Part shown: positions 25,801-33,616 of the stretch, piece by piece
Layout: each line of letters opens with the position of its first letter
Position numbering within the stretch: the first letter of the stretch is position 1
Assembly: GCA_964581385.1 (NCBI GenBank)
Contig: CAZOOK010000021.1
Location: 1 to 64,000, forward strand
Source of the DNA: CAZOOK01 sp964581385
GTDB lineage: Bacteria; Pseudomonadota; Gammaproteobacteria; Nevskiales; Nevskiaceae
Direction of reading: 5' to 3'
DNA length: 64,000 bases
Made by a program: the position numbers and the translations under genes
The notes under the pieces: generated by a model
Databases searched by the model: none
Told to the model about the DNA's origin: nothing
What the model saw: the letters and a program-made list of their open reading frames with translations, nothing else

Positions 25801-25839
25801 TCCAATCAGAGCCTTGCGTAGATTCGGCCATTTCTCCAT
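22801..25839 (-). CDS. nrdJ: Class II (adenosylcobalamin-dependent) ribonucleotide reductase
   Basis: About 1012 residues; reduces ribonucleotides to deoxyribonucleotides using adenosylcobalamin, so it works with or without oxygen. Visible signatures are INCFVQPVGD (first redox Cys), RRGGGVGYDFSRIRP, GARRGAQMGVLRCDHPD, NPCGEQPLPDYGCCCLGSIN (active-site Cys/Glu) and a C-terminal Cys tail (CPDCAAH..CKNCTACGW). Two TSCPD-like modules lie before the tail (PSWTYMVEGDTARF and LSWTVDIHNAA regions), as in long NrdJ proteins. The frame extends to 25965, but ATG 25839 has GGAGG 3 bases upstream; ATG 25791 would also fit the conserved region. No NrdAB partner or NrdR box is visible here, and I found no B12 riboswitch in the short upstream gap. 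Confidence 0.93.
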   Translation of the reverse strand: MEKWPNLRKALIGTAIMAFDRHAASAQDEFYDQVLYEKYCKNGERSAAQVFQRVARGVAESDRRFYAALKPAQRKKTAARFLGLDTDSVEVIVDACRERYLHTMEAGFIPAGRIMSACGTDINATLINCFVQPVGDAISEDRGDKVSIYKALLQAAETMRRGGGVGYDFSRIRPKGALVRTTHSRASGPISYMRVFDRSCETVESAGARRGAQMGVLRCDHPDVLDFVAAKDLSRYAAVIDTLNLPWTEAEDVRRRLRSLSNFNISVAVTDEFMNAAIEDREFELVHIAEPGEQSRAAGAWQRADGAWVYRKLRARELLDAIVRHTYDGAEPGVVFIDRMNADNNLWYCELIEATNPCGEQPLPDYGCCCLGSINLTRFVRDPFGALATFDFEKFRGVARTAVRMLDNVLDITFWPLPEQAREAQSKRRIGLGFTGLGSALAMLKRVYGSDDGVAFADEVARALRDEAYAASVELAREKGAFPLFDTEKFLQSRFVQRLPGELRAAIGEHGVRNSHLLSIAPTGTISLAFGRNVSGGIEPAFAWTYSRSKRESDGTSKRYEVQDFAYRHFIEDGGDPEHLPPYFVNAQTLSAREHLRMQAAVQPYIDSSISKTINVPEDYPFEDFKDLYLEAWRLGCKGCTTYRPNPSVGTVLSVDMKKKQPQDLDQSDPDRRLRLDKVPVPALASLKWPGRPLLPQGNPSWTYMVEGDTARFAISIGHTEGDETYPFEVWVNGTEQPRGLAAIAKLLSMDMRSRDRAWLQYKLELLMKTTGAPIRCPVPPNGEVLTISSATAVMARLVKLRCEQLGAFSREGPTPVLDALMSPKEPRTGTDGTLSWTVDIHNAATADDITVILKELVLPDGQRRPYSVSLSGNYPRDFDGLCRLLSCDMRVIDPAWIGTKLAKLLNYAEPAGALLARVPGRDKSVLYPSTIAYIAALILHRYQMLGILDASAHPLRPMGVLENPQAPPSSNAAPPVHIVKGEPCPDCAAHAVILRDGCKNCTACGWVGECG

Positions 25840-26007
25840 CACCCTCCGCGTCGCCGGCGAGTACCAAAATGATACGCCGTTGATGGTGCGGCGTGATCTT
25901 ATATAAATAGAGGTGTAGCAATAGGATACAAGACATAGCCCAACCGTCACCTTAGGATTGGCCATGCTCCACAGTGGCCATCGATCGCCCCAGATTTGAA
26001 TTGGACG

Positions 26008-27627
26008 ATGACTTCCTCAGTCCCACAACGAGCCGACGCCATCATCATCGGCGGCGGCATCACCGGCATCGTCACCGCCTTGCGATTGCTCGAAGCCGGC
26101 AAGCGGGTACTGCTGCTGGATCGCGGCAGCGAGCAGAATCTGGGTGGACTGGCGATGCAGGCCTTCGGCGGCATGGCACTGGTGGATACGCCGCTGCAGC
26201 GCCTCAACGGCATCCGCGACAGCGCCGACATCGCGCTCGCAGACTGGTACAGCTTCGCCGAATTCGGCGCCGACGATCTCTGGCCACGCCGGTGGGCGGA
26301 GCATTACGTGACGCGCTGTGTTCCCGAGGTCTATGAATGGCTGAGACATTATGGCTTGCACTTCATTCCGTCGGTGCAATGGGTCGAGCGTGGCGGATTG
26401 CGGCGCGGCAACACACTGCCACGCTACCACGTCTTGTGGGGCACATCCCAACGTATGACGACGACATTGCTGCGCGCATTGCGGGACCATCCGCGACGTC
26501 AGGCGCTGCAAATCCTGTGCGGACATACTGTGCACGAGTTGATGCTGCGCGACCGCCACGTCGTCGGTTGTGCTGGCATCGATGCCACTTCGGGCGCACC
26601 GTTCGAAGCGCAGGCGGAGCATGTCGTCATTGCCAGCGGCGGTATTACCGGAGATCTCGCGAAAGTGCGCGCGAACTGGCCGCGCGACTGGGGCGCGCCG
26701 CCGCAAACTCTGCTCAACGGCTCGCACCCACCGGCGGACGGCATGTTGCATGAAGCCGTAGCGGCGATCGACGGCCGTGTAACGCATCTGGAACAAATGT
26801 GGAACTACGCCGCCGGCGTACATCATCCGCGTCCACAATTTCCGCAACATGGCCTGAGCCTGATCCCGTGCAAGTCGGCATTGTGGATGGACCATCGCGG
26901 TCGCCGCATCGGCCCGGAACCGCTGGTGACCTGCTACGACACGCACGCGATGGTCGAACAGATCGCGCGCCGCCAGTATCCATACACTTGGCAGATCCTC
27001 AACCGGCGCATTGCCGTGCGTGAACTCGCCGCGTCGGGCGCCGAACACAATCCACTGATCCGCGACCGTCGCGCATTCGCATTCGCACTACAGCTGTTGC
27101 GTGGAAATCGGGAACTGGTCGATGAACTGACGCGCGAGTGTGAGGATTTCGTCGTCGCCAGCAATCTGCCGAATCTGGCTCGGCGCATGAACACGCTCGC
27201 TGGCAATGACTGGATTTCCCCGGATGTCCTGGAAAGTGAAATCCAGCCCTATGACGAGCAGATCGCCCGCGGACGACGCTTCCACAACGACGAGCAATTG
27301 CGTCGCATCGCCCATCTGCGCCAGTGGACCGGCGACCGTCTGCGCACCTGCGCGTTCCAGCGCATTCTGGACCCCGATGCCGGCCCGCTGATCGCGATCC
27401 GCGAATTCATACTCACGCGCAAATCGATGGGCGGCATCCAGACCGATCTCGGCAGCCGCGTGCTCGACACCAGCGGCCAACCGATTCCAGGCCTCCTTGC
27501 AGCCGGTGAAGCGGCCGGATTCGGTGGCGGCGGCGCCAACGGCAAGCGCTCTCTGGAAGGCACCTTTCTGTCCGGCTGTATCCTGACTGCACAGACGGCG
27601 GCGCGGACCATCGCGAGCACAGCGTAA
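26008..27627 (+). CDS. FAD-binding dehydrogenase (fumarate reductase/ketosteroid dehydrogenase-like)
   Basis: A 539-residue flavoprotein. The N-terminus has the dinucleotide-binding motif IIIGGGITGIVTALRLLEAG followed by an acidic residue region (LLLDRGSEQNLGG). The C-terminus has GGIQTDLGSRVLDTSGQPI and LLAAGEAAGFGGGGANG, the second FAD-contact region of the fumarate reductase/KstD/FAD_binding_2 superfamily. No signal peptide. The frame opens with TTG at 25996, but ATG 26008 is the better start. It lies divergent from nrdJ and 20 bases before a ThDP enzyme gene, with which it probably forms an operon. The likely job is an FAD-dependent desaturation or reduction of an organic substrate; steroids are possible but not shown. 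Confidence 0.85.
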   Translation: MTSSVPQRADAIIIGGGITGIVTALRLLEAGKRVLLLDRGSEQNLGGLAMQAFGGMALVDTPLQRLNGIRDSADIALADWYSFAEFGADDLWPRRWAEHYVTRCVPEVYEWLRHYGLHFIPSVQWVERGGLRRGNTLPRYHVLWGTSQRMTTTLLRALRDHPRRQALQILCGHTVHELMLRDRHVVGCAGIDATSGAPFEAQAEHVVIASGGITGDLAKVRANWPRDWGAPPQTLLNGSHPPADGMLHEAVAAIDGRVTHLEQMWNYAAGVHHPRPQFPQHGLSLIPCKSALWMDHRGRRIGPEPLVTCYDTHAMVEQIARRQYPYTWQILNRRIAVRELAASGAEHNPLIRDRRAFAFALQLLRGNRELVDELTRECEDFVVASNLPNLARRMNTLAGNDWISPDVLESEIQPYDEQIARGRRFHNDEQLRRIAHLRQWTGDRLRTCAFQRILDPDAGPLIAIREFILTRKSMGGIQTDLGSRVLDTSGQPIPGLLAAGEAAGFGGGGANGKRSLEGTFLSGCILTAQTAARTIASTA

Positions 27628-27647
27628 AGCATGAGCGGAGTGAGGAT

Positions 27648-29393
27648 ATGAAAAAAACCGGCGCGGAATTGGTGCGCTTTGCGCTCGAACAAATCGGCGT
27701 ACGTTTTACTTTCGGGATTCCCGGCGTGCACAACACCGAAATCTACGATCAGCTCGCCGGTTCCGAGACGATCACGCCGATCCGCGTGTCGCACGAATGC
27801 GGCGGCGCCTTCATGGCAGATGGGATGAGCCGCGTCGCGGACCATATCGGCACGCTGCTGATCGTCCCCGCCGCCGGAGCAGCGCTGGCGGCGGGTGGCA
27901 TTGGTGAAGCATTTCTCGACGGCATTCCGATGCTGGTGATCGCCGGTGGCACACGCACCGATACCGGCCGCCGCTATCAGCTGCACGAAATCGATCAACT
28001 GAAGATGGTCGAAGCCATTACCAAGGCGCGCTGGCGCGTGACCGAACATCGCGACATCGTGCCGACACTCTACGAAGCGTATCGCGTCGCCACCTCCGGC
28101 GAGCCGGGGCCGGTGTTCGTCGAGATTCCGGTCAATATCCAGCTTTTTCCCGGAGAGATCGATGCACTGCCGCCGTTCGAACCTGTATACGAACGGCGCG
28201 GTCCCGATGGCATAGCCGTCGATCGCGCCGCGAGCTTATTGCAAGCGGCGCGCCGGCCCGGCCTGTTTCTCGGTTGGGGCGCACGCGACGCGAGCGACCT
28301 GGCGATACGGATCGCGGAAGTACTTGAAGCGCCGGTGGCGACGACCCTGCAAGGGCTCAGCGTGTTCCCGGCGAACCATCCGCTGCATACCGGCATGGGC
28401 ATTGGCCCCGCGGCCGTGCCGGCAGCGGAAAATGCATTCCGCGATTGCGACGTGTTGCTGGCAATCGGCACGCGTTTCGGTGAAATCGCCACCGGCAGCT
28501 TCGGCATCGAAGCCTCGTGGAAGCTGATCCACAGCGACATCAATCCGCACGTGTTCAACGCTAACTATCCGGCCGAAGTGGCGATCGAGGGCGACGCACG
28601 ACGCGTGCTGCAAGCACTGCTCGACCGTCTGCAACAGGCGCCGGCGGTCGCACGCGACGGCAAAGCGCTGCGCGCAAAAATCGCGCGCGACAAGGAGGCT
28701 TATCTGCGTGAATGGTTGGCACACGACAGCAAGGGTCGCGTGAATCCGGCGCGCTTCTTCCAGGCGCTGCGCGGTGCGTTGCCGGACGACACCTACGCTG
28801 TCGTCGACGACGGCAACCACACCTTTCTCGCTGCCGAACTATTTCCGGTCCACGGTTGCAAGCGCTTTCTGTCGCCGACGGATTTCAATTGCATGGGCTA
28901 CTGCGTGCCGGCCGCGATCGGCGTGCGGCTCGCGCACCCGGACAAACCCGTCATCGGCATCGTCGGCGACGGCGCATTCCTGATGACTGGCCTCGAAATC
29001 CTGACCGCGGCGGAACTGGGTCTCGGTATCGTCTATTACGTATTCAACGACGGCGAGCTATCGCAGATTTCGCAGGCGCAGACGCTGCCATATAACCGCA
29101 AGGCCTGCACCGTGCTGCCAACAGTCCGCATTCGCGGCATTGCCGAGGCCACTGGCGCGGCCTATCTGCGGCTGGAGAATGATGCCGCGATCACCTCCAC
29201 GATCGAAGCGGCCATGCGCGAAGCCGCGCAGGATCGACCGGTGATCGTGGACGTGAATATCGACTATTCAAAACAGACCCGTTTCACCAAGGGCATCCTC
29301 AAAACCAATCTCGATCGCCTGGCGCTGAGCGACAAGTTGCGCATTGCCGGCCGCGCCTTGTGGCGCCGCGTCGTACCGCCCGAAAATGCCTGA
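27648..29393 (+). CDS. Thiamine-diphosphate enzyme (acetolactate synthase/decarboxylase family)
   Basis: A 581-residue ThDP-dependent enzyme with the three-domain layout of acetolactate synthase large subunits. The catalytic Glu lies in RVSHECGGAFMADGMSR (about residue 50). The ThDP/Mg-binding motif is GDGAFLMTGLEILTAAELG...VFNDGE (about 443-468). The segment SPTDFNCMGYCVPAAIG precedes it. TGAGGAT lies directly before ATG 27648. It follows the flavin dehydrogenase by 20 bases. There is no small regulatory subunit nearby and the branched-chain operon context is missing, so a catabolic 2-oxoacid decarboxylase, oxalyl-CoA-decarboxylase-like or benzoylformate-type activity is as likely as IlvB. 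Confidence 0.85.
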   Translation: MKKTGAELVRFALEQIGVRFTFGIPGVHNTEIYDQLAGSETITPIRVSHECGGAFMADGMSRVADHIGTLLIVPAAGAALAAGGIGEAFLDGIPMLVIAGGTRTDTGRRYQLHEIDQLKMVEAITKARWRVTEHRDIVPTLYEAYRVATSGEPGPVFVEIPVNIQLFPGEIDALPPFEPVYERRGPDGIAVDRAASLLQAARRPGLFLGWGARDASDLAIRIAEVLEAPVATTLQGLSVFPANHPLHTGMGIGPAAVPAAENAFRDCDVLLAIGTRFGEIATGSFGIEASWKLIHSDINPHVFNANYPAEVAIEGDARRVLQALLDRLQQAPAVARDGKALRAKIARDKEAYLREWLAHDSKGRVNPARFFQALRGALPDDTYAVVDDGNHTFLAAELFPVHGCKRFLSPTDFNCMGYCVPAAIGVRLAHPDKPVIGIVGDGAFLMTGLEILTAAELGLGIVYYVFNDGELSQISQAQTLPYNRKACTVLPTVRIRGIAEATGAAYLRLENDAAITSTIEAAMREAAQDRPVIVDVNIDYSKQTRFTKGILKTNLDRLALSDKLRIAGRALWRRVVPPENA

Positions 29394-29477
29394 GCACGCC
29401 TGAATCGACAATTGGCCCAGATGGGTGCAACATCCGGAGCCAGGTGAAATATCCACCGTCGCGCATTGGAGGCTGGT

Positions 29478-29831
29478 ATGGCCGTTCATATGGAAGTGCC
29501 GGAACATCTGGCGCGTGCCGCCGAGATCGAAGGCTTGCGTAAAGGTCGCTCCGCAGCGGCCCAGCTCGAAATCTGGTTGCGTATCGGCCATGCGCTAGAA
29601 CGTTCAAAAGCTTTCGACCACGAGCATGTCGACGCAGCGATGAACTCGCTGTTGTCGCGCGACGAGCTCACGGCGCTCGAACAGCACGTCTACGACGGCG
29701 AAGTTGATGATTTCTTCGATAACCCCATGGCAGAAACCTGCCTGCAGAAATTGCTGGCGGCTGGCGGGCCATTGGTCGGCGCGGAAGATGAAGAAACGAC
29801 CGTCGAAGTGCTGATCTCGTCGCAGCGCTGA
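29478..29831 (+). CDS. ParD-like antitoxin (solitary)
   Basis: A 117-residue protein resembling the ParD-like antitoxin family (PF11903). The N-terminal half reads as a ribbon-helix-helix DNA-binding unit (AVHMEVPEHLARAAEIEGL, then SAAAQLEIWLRIGHALERS). The acidic C-terminal half (VYDGEVDDFFDN, GAEDEETTVEVLI) would be the toxin-neutralising or dimer region. ATG 29478 has GGAGG 5 bases upstream. No toxin gene follows: the next 340 bases hold a terminator and a broken coding remnant. It is either an orphan antitoxin, a stand-alone transcription factor, or the survivor of a decayed toxin-antitoxin pair. Confidence 0.72.
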   Translation: MAVHMEVPEHLARAAEIEGLRKGRSAAAQLEIWLRIGHALERSKAFDHEHVDAAMNSLLSRDELTALEQHVYDGEVDDFFDNPMAETCLQKLLAAGGPLVGAEDEETTVEVLISSQR

Positions 29832-29840
29832 ACCGCAACG

Positions 29841-29873
29841 TCCCATTTCCGCTTCATTGCAGCGGAAATGGGA
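29841..29873 (+). terminator. Long perfect hairpin after the ParD-like gene
   Basis: TCCCATTTCCGCT, 7-base loop TCATTGC, AGCGGAAATGGGA: 13 paired bases without mismatch, starting 10 bases after the stop, followed by TAATTAAAAG rather than a clean T-run. It probably terminates or protects the antitoxin transcript. Confidence 0.7.
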
Positions 29874-29953
29874 TAATTAAAAGATTGATGTACCGCTTCT
29901 GGCGGGCCTGAGGGTCAGATTCCCTCGTGCTGCTCAGCCAGCTATCCATTTGA

Positions 29954-30172
29954 AGAGTCAAGAAATCGCTCGAAGCCTTCAAGGATCGTAAGGGGCCACA
30001 CGGGCTGAATATCGATTCCTACCACTTGTTAATGACGATCACCGATCCGGTCCGCTCGGCGAAGAGTATCCGCAGCGATACGACGTTAGAAGAAATCGAT
30101 GTGTTGTGCAGCGTCCTCGAAGGCGCGGAGCGGGATCAGCCCCGTGCTCGAGCGGTGAAACGATCGATTACA
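29954..30172 (+). pseudogene. Coding-like remnant upstream of the acyltransferase
   Basis: The frame that leads into the acyltransferase is open back to a stop at 29951. It reads as protein-like sequence (KKSLEAFKDRKGPHGLNID, SYHLLMTITDPVRSAKSIR, TTLEEIDVLCSVLEGAERD) with normal amino-acid usage, but it lacks a credible start, and no ribosome site precedes the TTG at 30026. It may be the 3' end of a lost gene fused in frame upstream of the acyltransferase. I do not recognise the source family. Apart from this and the hairpin at 29841, the 341 bases between genes hold nothing else that I can support. Confidence 0.4.
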
Positions 30173-31090
30173 ATGAAACGTGAGATATATCCGAATTTTG
30201 GATTATTGAGACTTCTATTAGCCGCTGAGGTCATGCTTTTTCATTTACACGTTGTACCGGCACGGGCCGGATCGGGCTGGTATATCAATCCTGTGCCGTC
30301 TTTCATAGCCATCAGCGGCTTCTTGATACTACAGTCCTTCGAGCAGTCCCCGTCTTGGCCACGCTTCGCCTGGAAACGCCTGTGCCGGGTTGGCCCTGGG
30401 TTTATAACTGCACTCGTTCTGGTTGCGTTTGCATCGGGGTTCTCGGCGATCCCGCCGACACTGGCCGATTATGTGATGGCGGGACTTTCTGGCCGAACGT
30501 CAGCCGACGGTCCTTTGTGGTCACTGATGGTCGAAGAAATACTTTATGCCGCGCTTGCACTCGGCGTAGTCATCGGTATCTACCGGGCGAAGTGGCCAGT
30601 CTGGTTGTGGGTAGTCCTAGGTGCCACGGTCATCCCGCTGTTGCTTCTTGGCTACCCTCGCAGGGTTGAGCGTATCGGTTGGGTCTTGGCGACCTTCCCG
30701 ATAGGTTCGCTCATGTATATCTATCGACACAGGCTTGCACGTGTTCACAGCATCACTTGGATCACATTGCTAGTCTTGTGCCTTGCCTTTCCTCCGTACT
30801 TCGCAGACAGGGTAATGATGCAACTATGGACGATGGCCGAAGCAGTGGCAGTGGTTGGGATTGGCGCTTGGGGGCCAAAACTCGTCGACCCGAAATGGGA
30901 CGTTTCCTATGGTTTATACCTCTACCACATACCGATTTATAACTTGTTGCAACGTCACGGGTGGCCAATTTCAGCTACTGTTTCTATCGCAGTGCTCATC
31001 GCCGCGATAAGTTGGCGTTTCATTGAGAGACCAGCTCTAAGGCTCAAAAACCTCTCATGGCAGGTCCATCAAATCCAAGCCGGATCATAA
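30173..31090 (+). CDS. Acyltransferase 3 family membrane protein
   Basis: A 305-residue polytopic membrane protein of the acyltransferase 3 (OafA/NodX-like) family, which O-acylates sugars of surface polysaccharides. It begins MKREIYPNFGLLRLLLAAEV, with the typical first helix R(L)LLAxxVxxFH (His in LFHLHVV). It has about eight to nine further hydrophobic helices and ends with the family's RFIERPALRL motif. It is shorter than common members (about 350 residues). ATG 30173 is chosen because the family's first helix starts there; the frame is open for another 220 bases upstream, but that part does not look like the family. Its GC content is lower than its neighbours', consistent with surface-polysaccharide genes that move between strains. 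Confidence 0.85.
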   Translation: MKREIYPNFGLLRLLLAAEVMLFHLHVVPARAGSGWYINPVPSFIAISGFLILQSFEQSPSWPRFAWKRLCRVGPGFITALVLVAFASGFSAIPPTLADYVMAGLSGRTSADGPLWSLMVEEILYAALALGVVIGIYRAKWPVWLWVVLGATVIPLLLLGYPRRVERIGWVLATFPIGSLMYIYRHRLARVHSITWITLLVLCLAFPPYFADRVMMQLWTMAEAVAVVGIGAWGPKLVDPKWDVSYGLYLYHIPIYNLLQRHGWPISATVSIAVLIAAISWRFIERPALRLKNLSWQVHQIQAGS

Positions 31091-31240
31091 ATTTCATCAG
31101 CACTCCGCATCGCAGGGCATAAGCTATCTCGCCGTCCAGCGATGCTTTCGTCCAATCAGTCAAACCGCGGGCAGTCCGCAGGCATGTCCGGGGCCTTATC
31201 ATGCTGAGTTACGGAATCCTGTCAAAAATTCCGCCATTGA

Positions 31241-33154
31241 CTAGGCGCCGACGATGATGCGGCTGCCTTCGGTTTGGGTGCCCAGAATCAGCGCATTCAG
31301 GCGCTTCACGAATGCGGCCGGATCTTCGAGTTGGCCGCCTTCCGCGAGCTGCGCCTGCTCGAATAGCAGCAAGGCCAGATTACCGAATTGGGCATCGTCG
31401 CGAGTGTCGCGCATGCGCGTGACCAAGGGATGCGTGGGATTCAATTCCAGCACCGGCTGGCTCGAAGGCAACAGTGCGGATTCGCCCGAGTCACGGACCA
31501 TGCGTTCGAGACGCCGGCTCAAACCTGCAGTCGTATCGACCAGACAAGCCGGCGACTCGGTCAGGCGGCCCTGCGATAGCTTTACTTTCGAGACCTTGCC
31601 GGCCAGCGCGGTTTCCACACGCTTGAGCGTTTCGCTGAATGCGGCCTCCTGTGCGGTCGCTTCCGGCGTCTCGATCGTCGGCTTTGGCAGCGCTTCGACG
31701 CTAGCGGCGGAGGCAAGCGGCTTGCCCTGGAATTCATGGAGGTGCATGACGAACCACTCGTCGATGCGGTCGGTGAGTAACAGCACTTCCCAGCCGCGCT
31801 GCTTGAGCCCTTCGAGATGCGGACTGTTCTTCGCAGCGGCGAGTGTGTCGGCGGTCAGGTAATAGATCGACGGCTGATCTTCCGGCATGCGTGCGACGTA
31901 GTCCGCCAGTGATACGCGCGGAGCGTCCGGCTCGCGGCTGCTACGGAAGCGGCACAGACCGGCGACCCGTTCGCGGTTGGCGTGATCCTCGACGACGCCT
32001 TCCTTGAGCACGACGCCGAAGATATCCCACAATTTCGCGTAGTCCTCCGCTTTGTTGCGGGCGACTTCGTCAAGCATGTCCAGGGAGCGCTTGACCAGCG
32101 CAGCGCGGATCTTATCGACGACCCGGTTCGACTGCAGCAATTCGCGCGAGACGTTCAAAGGCAGATCATCTGAATCGACGAGACCGCGCACGAAACGCAG
32201 ATACGGCGGCAGCAGTTCCGCGGCCTGATCGAGAATGAATACGCGCTTCACATACAGATGCACCCCACGGCGGCGCTCGCGGTCCCACAGATCCATCGGC
32301 GCATGCGACGGCAGATATAGCAGCGAGGTATAGGAAAGATTGCCTTCGACCTTGTGATGCGCCCACGCCAGCGGCGCCTGCGGATCGTGCGACAGATGTG
32401 TGTAGAAGTTCTTGTAGTCGTCGTCGCTGAGCTCAGACTTCGGCCGCGTCCACAGTGCGGCAGCGCGGTTGAGTGTATCGACGGTCTTGCCGCCGTCGAG
32501 GACCAGTCTGATCGGCAGGCCGATATGATCGGAATAGCGCCGCACCAGATGGCGCAGACGTTCCGCTTCGAGAAATTCCTTGTCGTCTTCGCGCAGGTGC
32601 AGGGTCACTTCGGTACCGCGCGTGGCCTTGTCGACCGCTGCCAGTGTGTATTCACCGGCGCCGTCGGACTCCCAGCGCACGGCTTCGTCCGCATCCGCGC
32701 GGCGCGTCACTACGGTCACACGGTCAGCGACGATGAACGAGGAATAAAAGCCGACACCAAACTGACCGATCATCTGCGACTGGTCGCGGTTTTCCTTGCT
32801 CAGTGATTCCAGGAATTGTTTCGTACCTGAGCGCGCGATGGTGCCAAGGTTATCGATGACTTCCTGCCGCGACATGCCGATGCCGTTGTCGCGCAGTATC
32901 AGCGTGCCAGCATCCTTGTCGGGAATCAGCTCGACGCGGAGTTCGGTATCGTCGGCGAGCAGTTCCGGTTTCTGAATCGCCAGAAAGCGCAGCTTGTCGG
33001 CGGCGTCCGAAGCATTGGAAATCAGCTCACGCAGAAAGATGTCTTTGTTCGAGTACAGCGAATGGATCATCAGCTTTAGTAGCTGACGAGTCTCGGCCTG
33101 GAATTCGAACTTCTGAGCGTTTGTATTTTCCTGAACGTCTGTGTCTGCGGTCAT
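31241..33154 (-). CDS. htpG: Chaperone HtpG (bacterial Hsp90)
   Basis: A 637-residue ATP-dependent chaperone of normal family length. The N-terminal GHKL ATPase motifs are intact: LISNASDAADKLRF (Asn/Asp), LRDNGIGMSRQEV and GQFGVGFYSSFIVADRV. The middle domain contains LPLNVSRELLQSNRVVDKIR with the catalytic-loop Arg, and the C-terminal dimerisation domain ends near LILGTQTEGSRIIVG. It acts in the cytoplasm on stress-damaged clients. ATG 33154 fits the family start (QKFEFQAETRQLLKLMIHSL). It is followed on the same strand, upstream, by the small SemiSWEET gene; the two are about 100 bases apart and may be cotranscribed. Confidence 0.97.
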   Translation of the reverse strand: MTADTDVQENTNAQKFEFQAETRQLLKLMIHSLYSNKDIFLRELISNASDAADKLRFLAIQKPELLADDTELRVELIPDKDAGTLILRDNGIGMSRQEVIDNLGTIARSGTKQFLESLSKENRDQSQMIGQFGVGFYSSFIVADRVTVVTRRADADEAVRWESDGAGEYTLAAVDKATRGTEVTLHLREDDKEFLEAERLRHLVRRYSDHIGLPIRLVLDGGKTVDTLNRAAALWTRPKSELSDDDYKNFYTHLSHDPQAPLAWAHHKVEGNLSYTSLLYLPSHAPMDLWDRERRRGVHLYVKRVFILDQAAELLPPYLRFVRGLVDSDDLPLNVSRELLQSNRVVDKIRAALVKRSLDMLDEVARNKAEDYAKLWDIFGVVLKEGVVEDHANRERVAGLCRFRSSREPDAPRVSLADYVARMPEDQPSIYYLTADTLAAAKNSPHLEGLKQRGWEVLLLTDRIDEWFVMHLHEFQGKPLASAASVEALPKPTIETPEATAQEAAFSETLKRVETALAGKVSKVKLSQGRLTESPACLVDTTAGLSRRLERMVRDSGESALLPSSQPVLELNPTHPLVTRMRDTRDDAQFGNLALLLFEQAQLAEGGQLEDPAAFVKRLNALILGTQTEGSRIIVGA

Positions 33155-33252
33155 AGTTCGTTATGCGGAAGTGAACGACGTGAATACGGATGGGAGCGAG
33201 ATGGCGGTTTTCAAGACCTCGGCAGCAACATCCGCCTTTTACCGGCGGGCGG

Positions 33253-33534
33253 TCAGGGAGGCCATTCGCCGGGTGAAGCGCGCTCATAGCGCAACTTGAG
33301 AACCAGCACGCTGGTCGCCAGCAGCAGCGTAACAGCATTGGCGGCAATGATGGGCCAAGCGTGGAGCGCAACGCCATATGCCAGCCAGAGCACGAGCCCG
33401 ACGATAAATACCGAATACATCGACGTGGAGATACCCGCGGCGGAACGGGTACGCCAGACTTTCAGGGCCTGCGGCACAAAAGACAGTGTTGTACAAGTGG
33501 CCGCCGCGTAGCCGAGGCCATCGGACAGTGTCAT
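33253..33534 (-). CDS. SemiSWEET-type sugar transporter
   Basis: A 93-residue membrane protein with three helices, the size of a bacterial SemiSWEET, which dimerises to form a sugar uniporter. The PQ-loop motif is in TTLSFVPQALKVWRTRSA (helix 1), and the pattern continues with AGISTSMYSVFIVGLVLWL and a third helix ANAVTLLLATSVLVLKL. ATG 33534 (MTLSDGLGYAAATCTT) is chosen over the upstream start at 33573 because family members begin with this helix. It precedes htpG on the same strand. The substrate is not predictable; sucrose or glucose is usual in the family. Confidence 0.9.
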   Translation of the reverse strand: MTLSDGLGYAAATCTTLSFVPQALKVWRTRSAAGISTSMYSVFIVGLVLWLAYGVALHAWPIIAANAVTLLLATSVLVLKLRYERASPGEWPP

Positions 33535-33616
33535 GGGTATCCCATTCAATAAATCACATAAGGATACCGGCATAGGGCGGCGTGTGCGGCCGCCCTATGC
33601 CACAACTGACTGCAAG

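Noticed and set aside
25840..26007. Possible cobalamin riboswitch upstream of nrdJ
   Set aside because: The divergent gap is under 170 bases and I could not find the conserved B12-box pattern; too short for the full element.
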